Source of the DNA: a virus
Reading direction: 5' to 3' (one strand)
IMG/VR virus record: IMGVR_UViG_3300023109_002988
Coordinates: 34,533-98,532 of that record
Length of the DNA: 64,000 bases
The notes under the pieces were generated by a model. The model was not told the DNA's origin. It made no database searches and worked only from the letters and a program-made list of their open reading frames with translations. Of the stretch, positions 18,858 through 27,711 are shown piece after piece. Each line of letters begins with the position of its first letter. The first letter of the stretch is position 1. A program made the position numbers and the translations under genes.

Positions 18858-20524
18858 AAAAATATTATTGGAACAACAAAACTTCGCAACAGATTTTAAA
18901 CAGAGGATACCTTGACGGCGAAAGCTTGACTGGTAGAGTTCTTAGTGTGGGTGAGTCTTTTCAAAAAGACTTTGTATCTCGCGCTCCTGCAGAACACAAA
19001 GGTAAATTTTCTGATTTATGTGAAAAGTTTGAACATTATATGTCTCTAGGTTTCTACTCTCTGTCTAGTCCTGTTTGGGCTAATTATGGTAGAGACAGGG
19101 GCCTTCCCGTTTCCTGTAATGGGGTTTATGTTCCAGATACCATGCAAGGCATCTTGACCAAACAATCAGAAGTTGGTATGCAAACAAAGCATGGCGCTGG
19201 AACTTCTGGTTACTTTGGAGAGTTGCGTGGTAGAGGTCACCCTATAAGTACTGGAGGTAGTTCTTCTGGATCGGTGCATTTTATGGAGCTTTTCGATAAG
19301 GTAACATCTGTAGTTTCACAAAGCAGTGTTCGCAGAGGTTCTTTTGCAGCTTACCTCCCTGTTGATCACCCTGACATCGAAGAGTTTCTACGTATCAGAT
19401 CTGAGGGTCATCCTATACAAGATCTTTCTTTTGCTGTGACTATTACAGATGAATGGATGGAAGCAATGAACAATGGAGATATCGACAAGCGCAAAATTTG
19501 GGCAAAGATTATCCAGAAGAAGTTTGAGTCTGGATATCCTTATTTGTTTTTTCAAGATACAGCCAATAAGAACGCACCTCAGGTATACAAAGATAAAGAC
19601 ATGAAAATTTATGCTTCAAATCTTTGCAATGAAATTTCTCTACCATCTTCTCCAGAGGAGTCGTTTGTTTGTTGTTTGTCTTCGCTAAATCTGGAGAGGT
19701 GGGACGAGATTATTAAGACTGATGCTATTGAAACCATGGTTTACTTTCTTGATTCTGTTATGGAGGAATATATAGATAAGACAGACGACATACCTTACAT
19801 GGAGTTTGATAATAACTTTGCTAAACGTCATAGGGCTTTAGGCATGGGTGTTCTTGGTTGGCATTCTTATTTACAGAGTAATTCTATTGCATTTGAGAGT
19901 ATGGAAGCTAAAATGAAAAATGTAGAAATATTCAAAACAATTAGAGAAAGAGCGGACAAGGCGACAAAGGAATTAGCTGAAGTTTTTGGTGAGCCTGAAG
20001 TCCTTAAAGGTTATGGTCGCAGAAACACAACAACAATGGCTGTTGCCCCAACGACAACAAGCTCTCTTATTCTTGGTCAGGTTTCTCAAGGGATTGAGCC
20101 TACTGTAAATTACTATACTAAGAACTCAGCTAAAGGTAAATTTACAATTAGAAGCCCTCACCTAGCAAATTTGTTGGAATCTAAAGGTAAAAACACAGAA
20201 GCAGTTTGGAAATCTATTCTTCATAACGATGGATCAGTTAAGCATTTGAATTTTTTGAGTGATCATGAAAAAGATGTATTTAAAACTTTCGGGGAAATAT
20301 CCCAAAAAGAAATAGTAATTCAAGCCTCGCAACGTCAAAAATATATAGACCAAGGTCAGTCTTTGAACTTGATGATCCATCCAAAAGCTTCTCCAAAAGA
20401 GGTTAGTGAACTTATGATTTTTGGTTGGGAAATGGGTCTCAAAGGTTTTTATTACCAAAGAAGCATGAATCCTAGTCAAGAATTAGCAAGATCCATTATG
20501 AATTGTACATCTTGTGAAGGTTGA
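18854..20524 (+). CDS. nrdA: Class I ribonucleotide reductase large (alpha) subunit, no ATP cone
   Basis: Catalytic residues of class I alpha subunits are visible. C88 (PVSCNG) and C273/C274 (CCLSSLNL) form the redox pair. N256, C258 and E260 (NLCNE) are the active site with the thiyl cysteine. Y533-Y534 (GFYYQR) are on the radical path, and C551/C554 (CTSC) are the C-terminal shuttle pair. At 556 residues it is much shorter than the roughly 760 of E. coli NrdA and lacks the N-terminal ATP-cone. It would therefore lack dATP shut-off, a common adaptation of phage enzymes. No thioredoxin or glutaredoxin gene lies nearby, so reduction likely depends on the host. Confidence 0.95.
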   Translation: MKKYYWNNKTSQQILNRGYLDGESLTGRVLSVGESFQKDFVSRAPAEHKGKFSDLCEKFEHYMSLGFYSLSSPVWANYGRDRGLPVSCNGVYVPDTMQGILTKQSEVGMQTKHGAGTSGYFGELRGRGHPISTGGSSSGSVHFMELFDKVTSVVSQSSVRRGSFAAYLPVDHPDIEEFLRIRSEGHPIQDLSFAVTITDEWMEAMNNGDIDKRKIWAKIIQKKFESGYPYLFFQDTANKNAPQVYKDKDMKIYASNLCNEISLPSSPEESFVCCLSSLNLERWDEIIKTDAIETMVYFLDSVMEEYIDKTDDIPYMEFDNNFAKRHRALGMGVLGWHSYLQSNSIAFESMEAKMKNVEIFKTIRERADKATKELAEVFGEPEVLKGYGRRNTTTMAVAPTTTSSLILGQVSQGIEPTVNYYTKNSAKGKFTIRSPHLANLLESKGKNTEAVWKSILHNDGSVKHLNFLSDHEKDVFKTFGEISQKEIVIQASQRQKYIDQGQSLNLMIHPKASPKEVSELMIFGWEMGLKGFYYQRSMNPSQELARSIMNCTSCEG

Positions 20525-20562
20525 TATTTCATTTTTTTAAAATTTCAGTGTAAAGAATTAAC

Positions 20563-21531
20563 ATGGAGTACGATTTTTCAGAACAAGCAAAAACCTTTTT
20601 AGAAAGCCAGTCAGCAAAAAGACCAGGACCAAAAGGTTCGGCTCAAACACCTGCTAAAAAAAGCGAAAAAAAAGAAGGTTCTAGCAAAAACGAGAAGGGT
20701 AGTGCTGGTAAAGATGGTAAAAAAATAACGTTTTCTGATAAAGTTATTTCTGCTTTGCAAACAAAAGTTAAAGAACATAACGAAAAACACTCCAAGAAAG
20801 TTACTCTTGCTCAACTTAAAAAAGTATATCGTAGAGGTGCTGGAGCATTTAGTTCTAGTCACAGACCTGGAATGACTAGGGGTCAATGGGCGATGGCTAG
20901 AGTAAATACTTTTCTGAAAATGGCTAGAGGCGGTAAGGTTAAAAAATCTTACAAAGCTGCTGACAGCGATATTGCAAAAGGTTCTGAAGAATACTATCTT
21001 GAAAAACAAGGTGATGCTTTCTGGGACTTCGAAGAAATTGAATTTCAACTAGCAAAAATTGATCTATTAAAAGCTGGCATTGAAACTTGGGAACAAGACC
21101 AAGAAGCTGAAGAGCTTGAGTTCTCTGAAGCTGAGAAAAAAACCTTGAACAAACCTTTTAGATTAAAGGGTGGCAAAAAAAAGTTCGGAGTATATGTAAA
21201 AAATCCTAAAACTGGCAACGTAGTTATGGTTAAATTTGGTGATCCTAACATGGAAATCAAAAGAGATGATCCTGATCGTCGTCGTAGTTTTAGAGCCAGA
21301 CATAAATGCGATAGCGCAAAAGACAAAACCACACCTCGTTACTGGTCTTGTAAGATGTGGAGCAAAAAGCCTGTTAATAAATCTGTTTCTTCTGAAGCTC
21401 TTGAGTGGGATGACGAAGAAGCTGTTAGCGAGTGGGGTTGGGATGAGTCCTCTGTTATCGAAAACGATGATTATTTTAAAGGCTACGATCATTTAAAAGA
21501 TTGTGAAATAATTGAAAACGATGATGTTTGA
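20563..21531 (+). CDS. Phage protein with DUF5872-like and FRARHKC/SCKMW motifs
   Basis: The 322-residue protein starts with a helix, then a Lys/Glu/Ser-rich disordered stretch (about 20-55). Residues about 60-125 (LAQLKKVYRRGAGAFSSSHR, then RGQWAMARV) look like the DUF5872-type domain known from phages and giant viruses. Residues about 205-270 hold VYVKNPKTGNVVMVKFGDP and a cysteine-containing FRARHKCDSAKDKTT…YWSCKMW motif that recurs in many marine phage proteins of unknown role. The C-terminus is strongly acidic. I recognise the motifs but not a function. A DNA-associated or structural role is only a guess. It follows nrdA by 38 bases. Confidence 0.6.
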   Translation: MEYDFSEQAKTFLESQSAKRPGPKGSAQTPAKKSEKKEGSSKNEKGSAGKDGKKITFSDKVISALQTKVKEHNEKHSKKVTLAQLKKVYRRGAGAFSSSHRPGMTRGQWAMARVNTFLKMARGGKVKKSYKAADSDIAKGSEEYYLEKQGDAFWDFEEIEFQLAKIDLLKAGIETWEQDQEAEELEFSEAEKKTLNKPFRLKGGKKKFGVYVKNPKTGNVVMVKFGDPNMEIKRDDPDRRRSFRARHKCDSAKDKTTPRYWSCKMWSKKPVNKSVSSEALEWDDEEAVSEWGWDESSVIENDDYFKGYDHLKDCEIIENDDV

Positions 21532-21544
21532 TTTATGATCCTTT

Positions 21545-22297
21545 ATGGATCTAAAACCCAAGATATCATTCTGCATTATCTCTAATGGGAAACGCCCTAG
21601 AGAACTAAGGCTTTCAGTTAAATCTATAGAAAGCAACTTCTATATAAAAGACGACTATGAGATTATCATTGTTGGGGATAACATAGATCAATTTAAAGAT
21701 CTTGACGTTAAACTTGTAGAGGATAATAAGTATAATAAATACCTAGGTGCTAGAAAAAACATAGGTACAAAAAACTCTAATGGAAACATAATAGTTCATT
21801 GCGATGATGATGTTATCTTTACTAAAGACTGGTTCTTCAAGCTGGAAGAATACCACAGTAAAAACCCAGAGTGGGAAGTTCTAGGCAATAAGATATTTCT
21901 TCCAGATGGCGGCAGGTATTATGATAGAGCTATATATTTACCAAGACACAAGATGGTGCCTTACGATTTTGATGAGACTGTTGACCCGCACACATTACTT
22001 TACCAGTGCGGAGCCTTCTCTGTGTGTAAAAGATCACTTCTTGATAAGGTAGAGTGGAGTAATGAGATTCCCTTCTACGGGAAACTAAATGGTTTCGATT
22101 ACAACGAGGACGTAGACTTTTCTGTTAAGCTTAAAGAAGCTGGAATTAGAATAAGCTTTGACGAAAACAATACTGTTTGGCATTATGATCACAGTTACTA
22201 TTACAAAGACTGGTTTGCATACAAAAAGAAACCAGAAGAAATGAACGAAAATAAGTGTCTTGATTTCATAATGCTTTTAAACTTTTTAGATAAATGA
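21545..22297 (+). CDS. Family 2 glycosyltransferase
   Basis: The 250-residue GT-A enzyme has the first strand KISFCIISNGKRPRELRLSV, then YLGARKNIGTKNSNGNIIVH and a metal-binding CDDDV (DxD-like) at about 88-92. The segment GFDYNEDVDFSVKLKEAGIR matches the ED catalytic-base motif of GT2 enzymes. It transfers a sugar from a nucleotide donor to an unknown acceptor. It is the first gene of the glycan cassette; its stop overlaps the GT6 start by four bases. Confidence 0.85.
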   Translation: MDLKPKISFCIISNGKRPRELRLSVKSIESNFYIKDDYEIIIVGDNIDQFKDLDVKLVEDNKYNKYLGARKNIGTKNSNGNIIVHCDDDVIFTKDWFFKLEEYHSKNPEWEVLGNKIFLPDGGRYYDRAIYLPRHKMVPYDFDETVDPHTLLYQCGAFSVCKRSLLDKVEWSNEIPFYGKLNGFDYNEDVDFSVKLKEAGIRISFDENNTVWHYDHSYYYKDWFAYKKKPEEMNENKCLDFIMLLNFLDK

Positions 22298-22986
22298 AAG
22301 AAAAACAAAAAATAGGCTTTCTTGTTTTAGCTACCAATAAGTATACAAGATTTATTCCCGACTTAATAAAGGGGGCGGACGAGTTCTTTTTAAGAGATTA
22401 CGAAGTAGAGTACTTTATATTTACTGATGACAAAAGCTTAGATGTTGAGACACAGCGTAAAGTTCACCTCATAAATACAGAACACAAGCCTTGGCCATAT
22501 ATGCCAATGGCCCAGTATGGTATATTTCATTCAAACAAACAATCATTTGAAGATATGGATTATCTTTATTATTGTGATGCTGATATGCGGTTTTGCGATC
22601 ATGTCGGACCAGAAATACTCAGTGACAGAGTAGCCACTCAACACCCAGGTCTTTATGGGAGAAGGGGGACTCCAGAAACAAACCCTAACTCAACTGCTTA
22701 TGTTTCTATGTTTGAAAACATGCAGTATTTTGCTGGTGGATTCAATGGAGGTTCTCACGACGAATATATAAAGATGTGCAAGATATGCTATGAAAACATA
22801 GAGAAAGATTTCGAAAATGACATAACAGCGGTATGGCATGATGAAAGTCATATGAATAGGTATTTCATAGACAACCCTCCTACTAAAATATTGGACCCAG
22901 GATATTGTTATGGAGAGTCTTTGCGCCCACCATTTAAACCTAGGTTAATAGCCCTAGATAAAGACCACAAAGAAATAAGATCCTAA
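22294..22986 (+). CDS. Family 6 glycosyltransferase (ABO / alpha-1,3-Gal(NAc) transferase type)
   Basis: The 230-residue protein matches GT6 closely: YYCDADMRFCDHVGPEIL (DxD metal motif at D95-A-D97), HPGLYG, YFAGGFNGGS (145-154), then WHDESHMNRYFIDNPPTKIL and DPGYCYGE. These are the same blocks, in the same order, as in human ABO transferases (DHVGVEIL, MGGFFGGS, WHDESHLNKY). GT6 enzymes add Gal or GalNAc in alpha-1,3 linkage, typically to a galactose carrying alpha-1,2-fucose. Many bacterial GT6 proteins have NxN instead of DxD; this one keeps DxD, like the vertebrate enzymes. A phage GT6 is known from cyanophage P-SSM2. It has only the catalytic domain and no membrane anchor. Confidence 0.93.
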   Translation: MKEKQKIGFLVLATNKYTRFIPDLIKGADEFFLRDYEVEYFIFTDDKSLDVETQRKVHLINTEHKPWPYMPMAQYGIFHSNKQSFEDMDYLYYCDADMRFCDHVGPEILSDRVATQHPGLYGRRGTPETNPNSTAYVSMFENMQYFAGGFNGGSHDEYIKMCKICYENIEKDFENDITAVWHDESHMNRYFIDNPPTKILDPGYCYGESLRPPFKPRLIALDKDHKEIRS

Positions 22987-22987
22987 A

Positions 22988-23638
22988 ATGATTTCTATAT
23001 TATTGGCTGTTCATAATGGAGAAAAATATCTCCGTCAAAGTATTGATTCTGTAATTTCCCAGACATCTAAATCTTGGGAGCTGCTAATAGGTTTCAATGG
23101 TACGTCGGACTCATCTAAAAATATAGCAAAAGAATATAATGAACCAAGAATAAAATTGTTTGATTATGGAAAAGACAAAGGAAAAGCCAAAACATTAAAC
23201 AAATTAATAAAAGAAGCTAAATATGATTGGTGTGCAATTCAAGATGACGATGATTTATGGGAAAAACAAAAACTCGAAAAACAAATAAAACACAAAAAAG
23301 ATTACGATGTAATAGGTTCCTTTATAAAGTATATAGATGAAAAAGGTTTTATCATAGGAGGTCCAAATCTAGCGTCTAACCACGAAGACATAAAAGCAAG
23401 AAGTCTCTCAGGGGTAAATCAAGTAGCAAATTTAAGTGCAATATTTAAGAAATCTGCAGTATATTCAATTGGTGGTTGGGACGAAAATATAGATGGAATA
23501 GAAGATTACGACTTGTGGTTAAGACTTCTCAGGTGCAATTATAAATTTTTTAATGTACCAGAGTATTTATGTTTTCACAGGCTCCACAAAGAAAGTAATT
23601 TCAATACAAAAAAACAAGATGTAAGTAAAATATTATAA
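22988..23638 (+). CDS. Family 2 glycosyltransferase
   Basis: The 216-residue GT-A enzyme shows MISILLAVHNGEKYLRQSID, then SVISQT..SWELLIG, the metal motif QDDDDLW (about 79-85) and GIEDYDLWLRLL (about 175-186), the ED catalytic region. All are textbook GT2 features. Sugar and acceptor cannot be told. It starts two bases after GT6, with no SD. Lysine content is high, like its neighbours. Confidence 0.88.
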   Translation: MISILLAVHNGEKYLRQSIDSVISQTSKSWELLIGFNGTSDSSKNIAKEYNEPRIKLFDYGKDKGKAKTLNKLIKEAKYDWCAIQDDDDLWEKQKLEKQIKHKKDYDVIGSFIKYIDEKGFIIGGPNLASNHEDIKARSLSGVNQVANLSAIFKKSAVYSIGGWDENIDGIEDYDLWLRLLRCNYKFFNVPEYLCFHRLHKESNFNTKKQDVSKIL

Positions 23639-23643
23639 AAACA

Positions 23644-24336
23644 ATGATAACAATATGCATAACAACATTTAATAGGTGCGAAAGGACCATTAAATCATTT
23701 ATTTCTGTGGTTGATGATCCAAGAGTGTCAGAAATAGTTATTTGTGACGACTGCTCTGAAGATTTGATTTTCAAAAAACTAAAGCAGAAAATAGAAACGA
23801 TAAATAATGCTAAAATAAAACTTTTCAGAAACAAGGAGAACAAAGGGGCTTTTTTAAATAAGGTAGAATCAATAAAAAAATGTTCTAACGATTGGGTTGC
23901 ATTAATTGATTCTGATAATGAAATTGACATATCATATATAGATAACCTCCCAGAAAAGAAAGACAACAAAACTTTCTACTTTCCCTCTATAGCTGTTTGC
24001 TCTAGCCCCTATTTGAACTTCAGTGAATACGCTGGTATTTTTTTAGATAAAGATGCTTTTTGTCGTATTATAGATGGAGCTTTGGCAAATACTGGTAACT
24101 ATTTCTTTAATAGAAACACCTACTTAAAAGCTATAGAAAAAGAAAACAATTTAATAAACCCTTACGGCTTGTGTTCAGCTTACCCAGTTTGGTTGTGCTA
24201 TAAATACATAGAAAAATTTAAAGTTAAAGTTGTAGAAGGATTACATTATAAACATGGCTTAGGCAAAGATAGTTGGTACTTAGCAAATCAAAACAAGTCA
24301 CTCGGATTAATTAATTTCTTCAGAAGAAACATATAA
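23644..24336 (+). CDS. Family 2-like glycosyltransferase
   Basis: The 230-residue protein starts MITICITTFNRCERTIKSF, then VICDDCSED and RNKENKGAFLNKV, followed by a DxD-like DSDNEID at about 98-104. The first half is clearly GT2. The C-terminal half is divergent and lacks an obvious ED motif; HGLGKDSWYLANQNKSLGL near the end may be an acceptor-side helix. The substrate is unknown. It is part of the same operon, five bases after the previous gene. Confidence 0.8.
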   Translation: MITICITTFNRCERTIKSFISVVDDPRVSEIVICDDCSEDLIFKKLKQKIETINNAKIKLFRNKENKGAFLNKVESIKKCSNDWVALIDSDNEIDISYIDNLPEKKDNKTFYFPSIAVCSSPYLNFSEYAGIFLDKDAFCRIIDGALANTGNYFFNRNTYLKAIEKENNLINPYGLCSAYPVWLCYKYIEKFKVKVVEGLHYKHGLGKDSWYLANQNKSLGLINFFRRNI

Positions 24337-24340
24337 AATA

Positions 24341-24910
24341 ATGGCATACGGGAAAGAAAAAAAAACACACCTAGGTGGTTATATTATAAATATAACAGAT
24401 CACGGAGATCCTAATAGTTATGCTACCGAAGTCTGGGATGAAATGATCAGCGCTGGTATCAAATCTGTTTTAGATATAGGTTGTGGAGAAGGTCACTCCA
24501 CTAAATATTTTTTAAACAAAGGAATAAAGTGCATTGGCGTCGAAGGCGGAGAAATAGCGTATAACAACTCTCCAGTTAAAAACAATTTAGTTCTACACGA
24601 TTATACAGAAGGTCCTTTTGTGCCTATCGATAAATTTGATGCGGCTTGGTGTTGTGAATTTGTTGAACATGTAGATGAAAAATACTGTCAAAACTTTTTA
24701 GATAGCTTTTCCAAATGCGATTTCATATTTATGACACACGCAAACATTGGTCAAGAAGGCTATCATCATGTTAATTGTCAAAACTCTGAATATTGGATCG
24801 AAAAAATCGAAAAGATCGGGTTTCGTTTTTCTCCTGAAATGACAAATCACTATAAAAACTTTTCTCCACAATGTATGCATCTAAAAAACCTAATTGTATT
24901 TAAAAAATGA
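24341..24910 (+). CDS. SAM-dependent methyltransferase (class I)
   Basis: The 189-residue Rossmann methyltransferase has motif I SVLDIGCGEGHSTKYF (about 44-59), then an acidic strand end CIGVEGGE, and DAAWCCEFVEHV (motif IV region). It is similar to Methyltransf_11/23-type enzymes that modify sugars or lipids in polysaccharide clusters. The glycosyltransferase neighbours suggest O-methylation of a glycan, but the substrate is not shown. It overlaps the next gene by four bases. Confidence 0.8.
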   Translation: MAYGKEKKTHLGGYIINITDHGDPNSYATEVWDEMISAGIKSVLDIGCGEGHSTKYFLNKGIKCIGVEGGEIAYNNSPVKNNLVLHDYTEGPFVPIDKFDAAWCCEFVEHVDEKYCQNFLDSFSKCDFIFMTHANIGQEGYHHVNCQNSEYWIEKIEKIGFRFSPEMTNHYKNFSPQCMHLKNLIVFKK

Positions 24911-25419
24911 ATTTAGATACCGAAAGAATGACTGGCTTTGGTGCTTATAGCGTTGATGGATATGATGTGAATTATTTATTCGGTCTTCGGGATTTATGTG
25001 AAGATTTTCTATCTAATGAAAGTCATGTATTAGAGTTGGGTTGTAATGACGGAGTCAGTACAAGATTATTTTCTGAGTATGCCAATGAAGTTACAGCTGT
25101 TGACATCAACTTGACAAAAAAGTTCAAATCACTTTTAAATGATTCTGTTAATGTAAAATTTCACCATTTAGACTTCGATTTATTTTTTAAAAAAAATACC
25201 AATAAATATGATTTAATATATATAGACGGACCACATGATTACTCTTCAGTAAAAAGCCATATAGAAGATTGTAAAAAGATCATAAAAAAACACGGGGTGA
25301 TATGTGGTCACGATTACCACTCTAAAGTTGGTGTGATTGAAGCCGTTAACGAATCTTTTGGTAAAGAAAACATTAAAATTTACTCAGATAGTTCTTGGGC
25401 GGTAACGAATATAGTATGA
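24907..25419 (+). CDS. SAM-dependent methyltransferase (class I, MT_24-like)
   Basis: The 170-residue protein has motif I VLELGCNDGVSTRLFSE (about 41-57), the acidic AVDIN end of strand 2, and YDLIYIDGPHDYSSVKSHIE (about 100-119). It ends with GHDYHSKVGVIEAVNESF, a pattern of Methyltransf_24 enzymes from capsule and O-antigen clusters. It probably methylates a sugar of the product made by this cassette. The stop overlaps the start of the fucosyltransferase gene (ATGA). Confidence 0.8.
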   Translation: MNLDTERMTGFGAYSVDGYDVNYLFGLRDLCEDFLSNESHVLELGCNDGVSTRLFSEYANEVTAVDINLTKKFKSLLNDSVNVKFHHLDFDLFFKKNTNKYDLIYIDGPHDYSSVKSHIEDCKKIIKKHGVICGHDYHSKVGVIEAVNESFGKENIKIYSDSSWAVTNIV

Positions 25420-26186
25420 TAATTATTAAAATACATGGTGGTTTGTGTAACCAGCTTTTTCAGTGGGCTTATGGATATGCTTTATCAAAAGAGCATGAGG
25501 TTTATTTTGACACATCGTTTTTTAATAGTCAAGATATAATGTCTTCGGTATCTATCCGTGATTATGAATTACCCAATATAATCAACAGAGAAATACCAAT
25601 AGTTACAAAAGAAATCTTTGAGGATTTTTCATCTAAGAGCGTACAAATGGTTCTTGATAACTTTTACTACTCAAATATAAAATTCGAAAAAAATAAAAAT
25701 TATTATTTAAATGGATATTGGCAGTCGGATTTGTTTTTTAACAATGTGAAGCAGGAGATTGTTGATTCGTTTAAATTTCCAGAAGTTGAACATTTTGATT
25801 TTAAATACTCATGTTCAATACATATAAGAAGAGGGGATTATTTAAAGCTTAAAGGAATACATACACATCAGACTTTAGATTATTATGAGCAAGCTCTTGA
25901 TGTTATAAAACCTAAGGGTAAAGTGTTTGTTTTTTCTGATGATATAGAATGGTGTGAGAAAAATCTAAACTTCGAAAACCAGGTATTTATGAAAGGTAAT
26001 TCTAACGTTAAAGATCTTAGACTCATGAGTTTGTGTTCTAACAATATAATGGCTAACAGTAGCTTTAGTTGGTGGGGAGCTTATTTAAACAATAATCCAA
26101 ACAAAATTGTTGTCTGTCCTAAAAATTGGTTTGGTAACAATACCAATGACTCCGATATCAAAATGAAAGATTGGCTGGAAATATAG
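25416..26186 (+). CDS. Alpha-1,2-fucosyltransferase (GT11)
   Basis: The 256-residue product has the GT11 signatures: N-terminal IHGGLCNQLFQWAYGYALS, HIRRGDY (donor-binding motif I, near 137-143), FVFSDDIEWCEKNL, and CSNNIMANSSFSWWGAYLN near the C-terminus. GT11 enzymes, including bacterial FutC/WbnK and animal FUT1/2, add fucose in alpha-1,2 linkage to galactose. I use the ATG at 25416, which overlaps the upstream stop, rather than the in-frame ATG at 25395, since the family begins at this strand. With GT6 upstream and Gmd downstream it completes an ABO(H)-like enzyme set. Confidence 0.93.
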   Translation: MIIIKIHGGLCNQLFQWAYGYALSKEHEVYFDTSFFNSQDIMSSVSIRDYELPNIINREIPIVTKEIFEDFSSKSVQMVLDNFYYSNIKFEKNKNYYLNGYWQSDLFFNNVKQEIVDSFKFPEVEHFDFKYSCSIHIRRGDYLKLKGIHTHQTLDYYEQALDVIKPKGKVFVFSDDIEWCEKNLNFENQVFMKGNSNVKDLRLMSLCSNNIMANSSFSWWGAYLNNNPNKIVVCPKNWFGNNTNDSDIKMKDWLEI

Positions 26187-26200
26187 ATGATTTGTTTTAT

Positions 26201-26206
26201 TATATT
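26201..26206 (+). promoter_or_regulatory. -10-like box (TATATT) directly before gmd
   Basis: TATATT ends five bases before the gmd ATG, in the 25-base gap after the fucosyltransferase gene. No good -35 is seen. It fits the spacing seen at other unit starts in this window. Confidence 0.35.
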
Positions 26207-26211
26207 TTGAT

Positions 26212-27240
26212 ATGAGTAAAGTAATTATAACAGGAGTAACGGGACAAGATGGTAGCCACATGGTTGATTATTTATTGGCTAATACTGACATTGATGTAAT
26301 TGCTGGTGTTCGTAGGCTTTCGGTTAAAAATCACGAAAACATTAAACACTTGTCAGACAACTCGCGGTTTAAATTGATCGATCTTGATATCACAGACCAG
26401 TCAAATGTAGATCGTGTTATAGCTAAAGAAAAACCAGACTTCTTTATTAACTTTGCTGCCAATTCATTCGTAGGAGTTAGTTGGGATATGCCAGAAAACC
26501 ACATGAATACAAATTGCATGGCGGTTCTTTATCAATTGGAAGCTATACGCAAGCACTGTCCAGATTGCCGTTATTACAATGCTGGTTCATCCGAAGAGTT
26601 TGGTAACGTAGTTACTGTCCCACAGGACGAGACTCACCCACTGCGCCCTAGAAGCCCTTACGGAGCATCTAAAGCTGCTGCAAGACATCTAGTTAAAGTT
26701 TGGCGTGAAAGTTACAATTTATACGCTATTCAAGGTTGGCTATTTAATCACGAAGGAACAAGAAGGGGTGAGGAATTTCTTACCCGCAAAGTCACTAAAG
26801 GCGTCGCCAAAATTGTACAGCAGATCAGAGAGGGTAAAACGCCCACACCCATTGAGCTTGGCAATCTAGAAGCAAAAAGAGATTGGTCAGATGCAGAGGA
26901 TTTTGTGGATGGCATTTGGTTGATGCTTAACCAAGAAGAGCCGAAAGAATATGTATTAGCCTCTGGTGAGACATATACTATTCGTGAGTTCGTAGAGGCC
27001 GCTTTTGGCTTTGCTGGGTTTGGTGCAGAAGAGTGTCATTGGGATGGTCAAGGTGTTGACCAAAAATATATTCACGGAGATCAAGTGCTTGTAACAATTA
27101 ATCCAAAATACTATCGACCAGCTGAAGTTAACTTATTGCTTGGTGATCCTAGTCTTGCAGAAAAGGAAATGGGTTGGGTAAGAAAAACCGACTTTTATGG
27201 CTTAGTAAAAAAGATGGTTGACAAAGATATTAATCTTTGA
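26212..27240 (+). CDS. gmd: GDP-mannose 4,6-dehydratase
   Basis: The 342-residue short-chain dehydrogenase-type enzyme has the NADP-binding GVTGQDGSH (8-16), then NFAANSFVGVSW, the catalytic GSSEEFG, YGASKAA (Tyr/Lys pair), and LFNHEGTRRGEEFLTRK, which is diagnostic of Gmd. It converts GDP-mannose to GDP-4-keto-6-deoxymannose, the precursor of GDP-fucose, GDP-rhamnose and related sugars. The reductase step (Fcl/WcaG) is not in this window and may come from the host or elsewhere in the phage. Placement right after the GT11 gene argues that the final donor is GDP-fucose. Gmd is known in some cyanophages. Confidence 0.95.
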   Translation: MSKVIITGVTGQDGSHMVDYLLANTDIDVIAGVRRLSVKNHENIKHLSDNSRFKLIDLDITDQSNVDRVIAKEKPDFFINFAANSFVGVSWDMPENHMNTNCMAVLYQLEAIRKHCPDCRYYNAGSSEEFGNVVTVPQDETHPLRPRSPYGASKAAARHLVKVWRESYNLYAIQGWLFNHEGTRRGEEFLTRKVTKGVAKIVQQIREGKTPTPIELGNLEAKRDWSDAEDFVDGIWLMLNQEEPKEYVLASGETYTIREFVEAAFGFAGFGAEECHWDGQGVDQKYIHGDQVLVTINPKYYRPAEVNLLLGDPSLAEKEMGWVRKTDFYGLVKKMVDKDINL

Positions 27241-27252
27241 TACTATCAACCT

Positions 27253-27711
27253 ATGCCCAGAGGAAAGAAACAATGTCCCGAATGCTCTTTGGAGTTTGGG
27301 GCAAGAAAATCCGTGTGCGATTGCGGCTACATATTTTCTAAGGCGGTTAAGAAAACCCCTAAAATCAAAACAGAGAAGAAAATAAACAAGCGCGAAATAC
27401 TTTTTCGCCTTGTCGAAAAACCCAAGGAAAACAAAAGGTTTTTCTTCATGAGGGAAATGAAATTTCTCAACGACCTTAGTAGTCGTTATTCTCTTGAGTT
27501 TCTTGGTGTTGTCACTTTTCCTAAAAAGTTTAAGTCCCTAGCTTACTTGGTTAGCCCTAAACTAAAGGGTACCATGGATATAAAATGGAGAGCTTTCAAT
27601 TACAAGGTTGACAAAAGTAAATATGAAGAGTACAATATAGGAGAAAAGATTGGACAAGATATAAACATACCTAGGCAAATTAAAACAACAAAAGATTTTT
27701 TAAATGAGTGA
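27253..27711 (+). CDS. Zinc-ribbon hypothetical protein
   Basis: The 152-residue protein opens with a compact zinc ribbon, CPECSLEFGARKSVCDCGY (cysteines near 8, 11, 22 and 24). A lysine-rich linker follows, then a 90-residue domain (KKINKREILFRL…RFFFMREMKFLNDLSSRY) that I cannot place. Its stop overlaps the recA start by eight bases. It might be a nucleic-acid-binding accessory of recombination or replication, but that is inferred from position only. Confidence 0.55.
   Translation: MPRGKKQCPECSLEFGARKSVCDCGYIFSKAVKKTPKIKTEKKINKREILFRLVEKPKENKRFFFMREMKFLNDLSSRYSLEFLGVVTFPKKFKSLAYLVSPKLKGTMDIKWRAFNYKVDKSKYEEYNIGEKIGQDINIPRQIKTTKDFLNE

Noticed and set aside
20611-21492. Several minus-strand frames of 95-145 codons over the DUF5872-like gene
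   Set aside because: They are Phe/Ser-rich reverse images of a Lys/Glu-rich gene, without upstream signals.
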